DNA of 10,716 bases, from the NCBI GenBank assembly GCA_946478975.1, contig CAMLEO010000250.1:1-10716 (forward strand), given 5' to 3'. A model generated the notes under the pieces. The model saw only the letters and a list, made by a program, of their open reading frames with translations, searched no databases and was not told the DNA's origin. Below are positions 5,933 to 10,716 of the stretch, in pieces. Positions within the stretch are counted from its first letter, which is position 1, and each line of letters opens with the position of its first letter. Both the position numbers and the translations under genes were made by a program. The stretch is from an uncultured Steroidobacter sp. (GTDB lineage: Bacteria; Pseudomonadota; Gammaproteobacteria; Steroidobacterales; Steroidobacteraceae).

Positions 5933-6898
5933 ATGAGTCAGTTCAGCAGAAAGCGCATCCTGGTCACCGGCGGCGCGGGCTTCCTGGGGTCGCACCTGTG
6001 CGATCGCCTGATGGCGGCCGGCAACGACGTGCTGTGCGTCGACAACTTCTTCACCGGCTCCAAGGACAACATCGCGCAGCTGATCGACCGGCCGAACTTC
6101 GAGCTGATGCGTCACGACGTGACGTTTCCGCTGTATGTCGAAGTGGATGAAATCTACAACCTGGCGTGCCCGGCCTCGCCGATTCATTACCAGCACGATC
6201 CGGTGCAGACCACCAAGACCAGCGTGCACGGCGCGATCAACATGCTCGGCCTCGCCAAGCGCACACGCGCGAAAATCTTCCAGGCGTCGACCTCGGAAGT
6301 GTACGGCGACCCGGCGGTGCATCCGCAGGTGGAAGAATATTGGGGCAACGTGAACCCGATCGGTCCGCGCTCCTGCTACGACGAAGGCAAGCGCTGCGCC
6401 GAAACCTTGTTCTTCGACTACAACCGCCAGCACAAGCTGCGCATCAAGGTCATCCGCATCTTCAACACCTACGGTCCGCGCATGCATCCGAACGATGGCC
6501 GCGTGGTGTCGAACTTCATCATGCAGGCGCTGCAGAACCAGCCGATCACGATCTATGGCGACGGCAGCCAGACGCGTTCGTTCTGTTACGTCGACGACAT
6601 GATCGATGCGTTCCTGGCGCTGATGGCGAGCGGCGACGACGTGACCGGTCCGATCAACGTCGGCAATCCGGGCGAGTTCACGATGCTGGAGCTGGCGCAG
6701 AACATCATCGACATCACCGGGTCGAAGTCGAGAATCGAGCGCCGTCCGCTGCCTCAGGACGATCCGAAGCAGCGCCGTCCGAACATCGAGAAGGCGCAGC
6801 AGATTCTGGGCTGGAGCCCGAAGGTGCAGCTGAAGGAAGGTCTGACCCGCACCATCGAGTACTTCGACCAGCTGATCGCCTCCAAGAAGGCGCTCTGA
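5933..6898 (+). CDS. uxs: UDP-glucuronate decarboxylase (UDP-xylose synthase)
   Basis: This 321-residue extended short-chain dehydrogenase converts UDP-glucuronate to UDP-xylose and CO2 through an NAD-bound 4-keto intermediate in the cytoplasm. The NAD-binding loop [10 protein letters not shown] (12-21) is followed by CVDNFFTGS (35-43), a signature of the decarboxylase group. [16 protein letters not shown] (75-90) and [15 protein letters not shown] (96-110) are diagnostic for this enzyme. STSEVYGDP (119-127) and Tyr149-xxx-Lys153 (SCYDEGKR, 147-154) form the catalytic Thr/Ser-Glu-Tyr-Lys set. [16 protein letters not shown] (175-190), [15 protein letters not shown] (208-222) and [16 protein letters not shown] (270-285) fit the UDP-sugar site. 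The length is that of bacterial stand-alone enzymes, with no ArnA-like formyltransferase domain. The ribosome binding site is weak (GAG nine bases before ATG). The stop codon directly abuts the stop of the convergent downstream gene. Confidence 0.96.
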   Translation: MSQFSRKRILVTGGAGFLGSHLCDRLMAAGNDVLCVDNFFTGSKDNIAQLIDRPNFELMRHDVTFPLYVEVDEIYNLACPASPIHYQHDPVQTTKTSVHGAINMLGLAKRTRAKIFQASTSEVYGDPAVHPQVEEYWGNVNPIGPRSCYDEGKRCAETLFFDYNRQHKLRIKVIRIFNTYGPRMHPNDGRVVSNFIMQALQNQPITIYGDGSQTRSFCYVDDMIDAFLALMASGDDVTGPINVGNPGEFTMLELAQNIIDITGSKSRIERRPLPQDDPKQRRPNIEKAQQILGWSPKVQLKEGLTRTIEYFDQLIASKKAL

Positions 6899-6903
6899 TC
6901 AGA
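6894..6903. repeat. 10-bp palindrome formed by two abutting stop codons
   Basis: TCTGATCAGA is a perfect palindrome. Its core TGATCA is the TGA stop of the UDP-glucuronate decarboxylase (6896-6898) joined to the complement of the TGA stop of the minus-strand glycosyltransferase (6899-6901). There is no loop, so it is not a hairpin terminator. A protein-binding role is possible but unsupported. Confidence 0.5.
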
Positions 6904-7900
6904 TCCAGCCGGCGATTTTTTCCCGCAAGCGGACCGCGTGTTCGAGCCAGCGCTGCTCGAAGCGCGGCCGCTCATTCATCACGCTGTCGTTGAGCTGACC
7001 GAGCTGCGTGCGGGCGCGTTGCAGGCACTCGGCAATCGCCTTCGCATCGTGATCGTTGGTCATCACTGCGACTTTGCCGAACAGATCGACCGTGGCGGGA
7101 TTGCCCGTCAACACCATCGGGCGCAACAGCGCCAGCGATTCATAAGCGCCGCAGACCAGGCAGTTCGGCTTGAGCGTCAGGTCCAGCACGATGTGACTGT
7201 CGCGCATCAGCTCCCAATACGCTTCTTCCGATAAAAAGCCGGTCTGGCGCACGTTGGCAGGCAGACGTGCTCGCTGTTCGGCGGGCAGCTTGGTTTCGCG
7301 ACCCGTGATGCTGAGCTGATATTGATCACCCAGCGCGCGCGCGGCCTCGATGATTTCTGCGATCGGCTCGTCCGCTGCGTAAGTGGCGACGACCATCACT
7401 CGCAGCGGCCCGTCCAATCGCGGCGGAGAGGTCGGAGCAAACGGCGGTGTCGGCAGCCGATCCGGCAACACGTGCGGATTGCCGCCGATCTGACGTACCT
7501 GATCGGCCAGCGCGGCGTTGGTGACGATAGTTACATCCGCGGCACGCAGGACGTGGCGAGTCAGCGATGTAATCGGCCAGTACGCGTGCGTAAACGGCGA
7601 GACGGCTTCGTTGTGAGCATCCATCACAACTTTGTAGCGCCCGAGAAACGGACGCGCCGCGAGCACGATCGTCGCGAGAATCAGCGACGGGTTCTGCACA
7701 TACACGACTTTGGGTTTGCGCTCCGACAACAATCGCAGCGTCTGTCTGCCGAGCTTCGCGTAGCGCTTCAGACGCTTCGCATTGAATGTGACTTCGTGCA
7801 GCGGCAGCCCGAGCCAGCTGCACAGCTCACGCGTGCGTCGGTGCTGCTCCCAAGTGATCGCCAGCGTGTGGGGCAGGGGCTGTCCGGTGCTCGCGCTCAA
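6899..7900 (-). CDS. GT-B glycosyltransferase (GT4-like, first Glu of EX7E missing)
   Basis: The 333-residue protein has a two-domain GT-B layout. The N-terminal domain has an early 'TWEQHRRTRELCSWLGLPL' region (16-34), VVYVQNPSLILA (65-77) and VVMDAHNEAVSPF (91-103). Then come ADVTIVTNAALAD (121-133), a linker with LRVMVVATYAADEP (166-179) opening the donor domain, and KPNCLVCGAYESLALLRPMV (244-263). That last block is the GT4 donor-site region, but it has Asn246 where the first Glu of EX7E is expected; only Glu254 remains. It may be a divergent active enzyme or use another sugar-binding geometry. The TTG start (7900-7898) overlaps the upstream GT4 stop as TTGA and is supported by GGAG (7909-7912) eight bases away. 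It converges head-on with the UDP-glucuronate decarboxylase gene with no gap. Donor and acceptor are unknown. Confidence 0.86.
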   Translation of the reverse strand: MSASTGQPLPHTLAITWEQHRRTRELCSWLGLPLHEVTFNAKRLKRYAKLGRQTLRLLSERKPKVVYVQNPSLILATIVLAARPFLGRYKVVMDAHNEAVSPFTHAYWPITSLTRHVLRAADVTIVTNAALADQVRQIGGNPHVLPDRLPTPPFAPTSPPRLDGPLRVMVVATYAADEPIAEIIEAARALGDQYQLSITGRETKLPAEQRARLPANVRQTGFLSEEAYWELMRDSHIVLDLTLKPNCLVCGAYESLALLRPMVLTGNPATVDLFGKVAVMTNDHDAKAIAECLQRARTQLGQLNDSVMNERPRFEQRWLEHAVRLREKIAGWI

Positions 7901-9093
7901 GCGGCTTTCTCCGCCGTCGACACAGCGAGGCGCTCGCCGGTGATGAGCTGCGCATAGAGCTGTTCGTAGTTATGAACCATCTGTTGCACGGTAAACAAAT
8001 CGCCGAAGCGTTGCTGAGCGGCTGCGCCGAGCTTGTGGCGCAAGTCGGGATCGTCGAGCAGGCGCCCGAGCGCATCCGCCAGCGCTGCCGGCGAGCGGGC
8101 CGGGACGACCAGGCCGCTTTGCTCGTTGATGACGACGCGCGGATTCTCGCCGACGGCGGTGATGGCCATGGGCTTTGCGCCCGCCATCGCTTCCAGCACC
8201 ACGACCGACATGGCTTCCCAATGCGAGGACTGCACGAATATGTCGCAAGCGGGCAGGGCACGGCGGGACGCGCCGCTGACCCAGCCGAGGAAACGAACGT
8301 GATCCTGCAGCCCGAGACTGTGCGCCTGGGCTTCCAGCTCACGCCGCAGCTTGCCTTCGCCGGCAATGATCATGAGATAGCGCTTGCCCCGCTGTTTCAG
8401 CAGCGCCGCCGCTTGTAACAAGTCGGGCAGGCCTTTTTGCGGAATCAACGTGCTGATGCTGCCGATCACGGGCGTGCCGTCGCGAGGCAGCTGTGCCAGC
8501 ACTTCGGGCGCGAGCTCGGGCGTCGGCGCATCGGTGCCGTTCCAGATCACCTGCATGCGGTCTTCCGGAATGTCATGCAGCCGGCGAATGGTTGCGGCCT
8601 GCTCGTGACCGACCGCGATCAGCGCATCCGGCACCCGCCACAGCAGCCGCTCGATCTTGGCGTAGCGGGGCGAAATATGCGGGTAATTGCCGAAATGAAA
8701 CGTGTGTACGTGACGCAGTCCGGGTACGCTCAGCCGGCACAAAGATGCGTCCATGAAGCCGTGGATGTCGTGAGTATGCAGCAGCTGAATGCGGCGTTGT
8801 TTGACCAGCTTGCGCAGCTTCAGGCTGGTGAAATAATCGCGGCCGGGGCGCCAGCCGGGTACGGGAATCAGCTCGACGCCGGCGTCCAGCATCTGCTGGC
8901 CGACGATGCCGTTTTCCTTCAGGTAACAGGCCGTGACCTCGAATTCCCGGCGATCCAGATGTTTGGTCAAATTCGCCGCCACCTGCTCGGCACCGCCGAT
9001 GTGCAGCGTCGAATTGACCATCAGCACGCGCAGGCGCTGGGGTTGCGACTTAGGATCACTTGTCGCGGAGCGGCTCGTTCTCGCAGAATTCAT
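7897..9093 (-). CDS. glycosyltransferase family 4 (GT-B, retaining)
   Basis: The 398-residue enzyme has all the GT4 marks. RVLMVNSTLHIGGAEQVAANL (22-42) carries the glycine loop GGAEQ (33-37). LLHTHDIHGFMDA (104-116) and RHVHTFHF (127-134) are acceptor-domain strands. VIWNGTD (182-188), PVIGSISTLIPQKGLPDLL (208-226) and LMIIAGEGKLR (240-250) open the donor domain. HWEAMSVVVLEAMAGAKP (291-308) is a complete EX7E motif with Glu293 and Glu301. GLVVPARSPAALADAL (327-342) follows. The residues before about 20 (Ser/Arg/Gln-rich) are extra and disordered-looking, so a slightly later start is possible, though ATG 9093 is the first ATG and no strong Shine-Dalgarno settles it. It is the first gene of a two-gene minus unit. 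The role is transfer of a sugar during assembly of the same surface glycan. Confidence 0.94.
   Translation of the reverse strand: MNSARTSRSATSDPKSQPQRLRVLMVNSTLHIGGAEQVAANLTKHLDRREFEVTACYLKENGIVGQQMLDAGVELIPVPGWRPGRDYFTSLKLRKLVKQRRIQLLHTHDIHGFMDASLCRLSVPGLRHVHTFHFGNYPHISPRYAKIERLLWRVPDALIAVGHEQAATIRRLHDIPEDRMQVIWNGTDAPTPELAPEVLAQLPRDGTPVIGSISTLIPQKGLPDLLQAAALLKQRGKRYLMIIAGEGKLRRELEAQAHSLGLQDHVRFLGWVSGASRRALPACDIFVQSSHWEAMSVVVLEAMAGAKPMAITAVGENPRVVINEQSGLVVPARSPAALADALGRLLDDPDLRHKLGAAAQQRFGDLFTVQQMVHNYEQLYAQLITGERLAVSTAEKAA
7909..7912 (-). promoter_or_regulatory. ribosome binding site for the TTG start at 7900
   Basis: On the minus strand GGAG ends eight bases before TTG 7900, inside the 3' end of the upstream GT4 gene. 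It supports the rare TTG start and translational coupling of the two glycosyltransferases. Confidence 0.55.
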
Positions 9094-9182
9094 GCCAGGG
9101 AATCTTTAGTCGCCGCGGCCTCGCTCCATCGAGCAAGCAGCGCGCACGTCAGGTCACACTCGTCCATCGAGGCGGGCTGGGA

Positions 9183-9192
9183 ATCATAACGG
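9183..9192. repeat. ATCATAACGG direct repeat, copy 1
   Basis: The identical 10-mer recurs at 9300-9309, 117 bases away, both within the divergent intergenic region. On the minus strand it includes TATGAT, 90 bases upstream of the GT4 start. It may be a -10 element or part of a regulator site. Confidence 0.35.
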
Positions 9193-9299
9193 GTTGGCAG
9201 CCCGGCCGTGTGACCGAATGCCCAATCGGGGCACCTCGCCAGGGCGGGCAGTGGGTGCCGACGTGCCGCAGGTCGCAGCGGGTGAAACGTGATCCAGTC

Positions 9300-9309
9300 A
9301 TCATAACGG
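9300..9309. repeat. ATCATAACGG direct repeat, copy 2
   Basis: This is the second copy of the 10-mer at 9183-9192. It lies 61 bases upstream of the SGNH gene start. As with copy 1, the function is not shown by the sequence. Confidence 0.35.
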
Positions 9310-9357
9310 TCCGCGCGAGGCCGGTGGCCTGGATCTTTGTCAATGCAGTGGGTTCGC

Positions 9358-9363
9358 GGAAGA
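9358..9363 (+). promoter_or_regulatory. ribosome binding site deciding the SGNH start
   Basis: GGAAGA precedes ATG 9370 by about seven bases, counted from GGAAG. This selects 9370 over an in-frame upstream start at 9337. Confidence 0.65.
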
Positions 9364-9369
9364 TCTTTC

Positions 9370-10305
9370 ATGAGGACCAAACTCAGTACTCTCTTGCGCT
9401 CGACCGAAACGCGGGTGGTATTTGCCCTGCTCGCAGCCATCGCGCTAGTGGACCTCGGTCTGAGGCTCACCGACAGCCGCCTGTCCGGCAACGTCGCCCA
9501 CGTGGAGTCCATTCCGGAGCTGGTCAGCGATGCCGGCCGGCCGGAGCGGCAATCGTTGCTGTTACTCGGCAATTCGCTGACCAACAACGGTGTGGCGCCT
9601 CAGGCCGTGACCCGGGAACTGCCCAGCGTGGCGCTCGCCAAGGTCACACCCGACGCGACCGGGCTGTGGAGCTGGCAGTGTGTGCTGGACCATCAGGTGA
9701 TCGAGCGGCCCGACGTGCAGTTCGACACCGTCGTGATCGGCTTTGCCTGGAGTCTCCTGAGCGATCAAACGCGCGCCAATGCCTCGCGACTCGGCGGGCT
9801 GTATTGCAACTGGTCCGATCTGGGCCGCGCCCATGAAATCGGGCTGCGCGATAGCGCCGACATCGGCGAGTTCATCGCCGCCAAGCTGTTGCGCACCTAT
9901 GCGCTGCGCGACACTTTGCGCAATCGTTTGTTTCAATTCACGGTGCCGCACTACGTCGAGTTCACCCAACAGAACAACGCGCGCTCGCCCGGAACGATCG
10001 ATACCGCCAATGCCGTCCAGCAGGCGCACACCTATCAGACGTTCGCGGCACTGGTGAACCGGCTCAAAGCAGAAGGCACGCGAGTGATCGTGGTCGCGAT
10101 GCCGATCCAGAAAGAATACGAGGTCGATCCGGAGCTGCGTGAGCTCGCCGATCGCGGCATCATCGAGATGATCGACCTGCGCGGCACCAAGGGAATCAAA
10201 GCTGCGCACTACCTCGATGGCATCCACCTCAATTCGGCCGGTCAACAGATCCTGAGCCGCGTGCTCGCCGAAGATCTCGCCGTGGAGCTGCGGACCGCGA
10301 CATGA
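9370..10305 (+). CDS. membrane-anchored SGNH-hydrolase-like protein, MBOAT partner
   Basis: The 311-residue protein has a basic N-terminus and one hydrophobic segment (about 16-32, VVFALLAAIALVDLGLR), which should anchor it with the rest in the periplasm. SLLLLGNSLTNNG (62-74) resembles SGNH block I, with Ser69 the candidate nucleophile. VVAMPIQ (241-247) lies at a core strand, and DGIHLNSAGQQIL (283-295) is block V with Asp283 and His286. A Ser-Asp-His set is therefore present. Proteins of this kind (AlgJ/AlgX, DltD and relatives) work with an MBOAT protein to place acyl groups on polymers. The last four bases overlap the MBOAT start as ATGA (10302-10305), strong evidence of a joint role. 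The start was chosen from the Shine-Dalgarno at 9358-9363. It could instead be an esterase; the acyl group is unknown. Confidence 0.85.
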   Translation: MRTKLSTLLRSTETRVVFALLAAIALVDLGLRLTDSRLSGNVAHVESIPELVSDAGRPERQSLLLLGNSLTNNGVAPQAVTRELPSVALAKVTPDATGLWSWQCVLDHQVIERPDVQFDTVVIGFAWSLLSDQTRANASRLGGLYCNWSDLGRAHEIGLRDSADIGEFIAAKLLRTYALRDTLRNRLFQFTVPHYVEFTQQNNARSPGTIDTANAVQQAHTYQTFAALVNRLKAEGTRVIVVAMPIQKEYEVDPELRELADRGIIEMIDLRGTKGIKAAHYLDGIHLNSAGQQILSRVLAEDLAVELRTAT

Positions 10306-10716
10306 TTTTCAATAGTTTCATTTTCTGGGGCTTCTTCGCCGTCGTTCTGCTGCTGTACTGGCGCCTGCCGTTGCGCGGGCAGAACCAGCTGCTGCTCGTC
10401 GCCAGTTATATCTTTTACGGCTATTGGGACTGGCGCTATCTCGGGCTGCTCGGCGCCTCGACCATCGTCGATTATTACGTCGGCTATTACCTGGTGCGCA
10501 TCGACGACGCGCACCGGCGCAGGCTGCTGATCACGATTTCCATCGTGATGAACCTGACGTTCCTCGGCTTCTTCAAATATTTCGGCTTCTTCGTCGACTC
10601 GTTCGCCGAGCTGCTGCGCACGATGGGTTTCGAGGCGCATCTGCCGGTGCTGCACAGCGTGCTGCCGGTCGGCATCTCGTTCTATACCTTCCAGAGCATG
10701 GCGTACACGATCGACG
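10302..10716 (+). CDS. MBOAT family O-acyltransferase, AlgI-like (3' end beyond the window)
   Basis: The first 138 residues of an MBOAT protein are visible; full-length relatives run to about 450-520. The N-terminal FNSFIFWGFFAVVLLLYW (3-20) is a membrane helix. SYIFYGYWDWRYLGLL (35-50), LGFFKYFGFF (88-97) and LPVGISFYTFQSMAYTID (121-138) are the classic AlgI/DltB-type blocks. The catalytic His lies beyond the window end. These proteins move an acyl group, often acetyl, across the membrane to a periplasmic partner. The ATG overlaps the SGNH stop (ATGA), so the pair is co-translated. The target is presumably the glycan made by this cluster, which is inference. Confidence 0.93.
   Translation, partial: MIFNSFIFWGFFAVVLLLYWRLPLRGQNQLLLVASYIFYGYWDWRYLGLLGASTIVDYYVGYYLVRIDDAHRRRLLITISIVMNLTFLGFFKYFGFFVDSFAELLRTMGFEAHLPVLHSVLPVGISFYTFQSMAYTID

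Larger units (their letters stand above)
9094..9369. other. divergent intergenic region between GT4 and the SGNH gene
   Basis: These 276 bases separate two divergent units and should hold both promoters. A direct repeat ATCATAACGG occurs at 9183-9192 and 9300-9309. On the minus strand it reads CCGTTATGAT, which contains a -10-like TATGAT that could serve the GT4 gene, but no -35 stands at 17 bases. A small inverted repeat AGGCC-GGT-GGCCT lies at 9318-9330. Open frames through this region are arginine-rich and look non-coding. Confidence 0.6.

Noticed and set aside
4661..6487. A 608-codon open frame on the minus strand, antisense to the GT4 and decarboxylase genes
   Set aside because: Both plus-strand genes have full family motifs. 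The antisense translation is His/Val/Arg/Asp-rich and without recognisable domains, as expected from the mirror of GC-rich codons.
6915..6920. T6 run after the decarboxylase stop, as an intrinsic terminator
   Set aside because: There is no adequate GC stem just before it, and the bases encode Glu-Lys-Ile near the end of the minus-strand glycosyltransferase.
9258..9273. 16-base exact match between this intergenic stretch and 679-694 inside the GT25 gene
   Set aside because: It does not extend on either side, is GC-rich and has no partner copies, so chance similarity is the simplest explanation.
9337..9369. SGNH gene start at 9337
   Set aside because: The extra residues have no motif, and GGAAGA is well placed for ATG 9370.
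1..10716. CRISPR arrays, tRNA/rRNA genes, insertion sequences, integrases, toxin-antitoxin or defence genes
   Set aside because: I looked for repeat-spacer patterns, transposase-like frames and terminal inverted repeats and saw none; nearly all the sequence is explained by glycan genes.

Overview
The window is part of a surface-polysaccharide (exopolysaccharide or O-antigen type) biosynthesis locus from a GC-rich bacterium. The gene families, the codon use and the paired alpha/beta hydrolases suggest a gammaproteobacterium, perhaps of the Steroidobacter/Nevskia/Xanthomonas side. This placement is an inference from gene content, because no rRNA or other marker gene is present. I see no tRNA, rRNA, CRISPR array, insertion sequence, integrase or phage gene.

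Layout: (1) bases 1-62 hold the 3' end of an unidentified plus-strand gene. (2) Bases 66-4362 are a compact five-gene minus-strand operon. In transcription order it encodes an acyltransferase-3 membrane protein, a degenerate alpha/beta hydrolase ('hydrolase 2' type), a second alpha/beta hydrolase with a cysteine nucleophile ('hydrolase 1' type), a small VOC/glyoxalase-fold protein and a family-25 glycosyltransferase. (3) Bases 4363-4678 are a divergent intergenic region with a palindrome and a doubtful 33-codon ORF. (4) Bases 4679-6898, plus strand, encode a GT4 glycosyltransferase and UDP-glucuronate decarboxylase (UDP-xylose synthase). (5) Bases 6899-9093, minus strand, encode two GT-B glycosyltransferases with overlapping stop and start codons. 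(6) Bases 9094-9369 are a second divergent intergenic region. (7) Bases 9370-10716, plus strand, encode a membrane-anchored SGNH-type protein translationally coupled to an MBOAT (AlgI-like) O-acyltransferase, which is cut by the window end.

How it fits together: UDP-glucuronate decarboxylase would supply UDP-xylose. Four glycosyltransferases would build or decorate a glycan on the cytoplasmic side. Two separate acylation systems (acyltransferase-3, and MBOAT plus SGNH) would modify it at the membrane or in the periplasm. The two hydrolases resemble, from memory, the hydrolase 1/hydrolase 2 pair found beside exosortase-A (PEP-CTERM) polysaccharide loci, but no exosortase, polymerase, flippase or export gene is present here. 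The most unusual points are the hydrolase pair with an altered nucleophile position, its operon linkage to a methylmalonyl-CoA-epimerase-like VOC protein, and the very tight convergent gene junctions at 60-68 and 6896-6901. Most of the window is an ordinary glycan cluster, and I do not claim a wholly new system.
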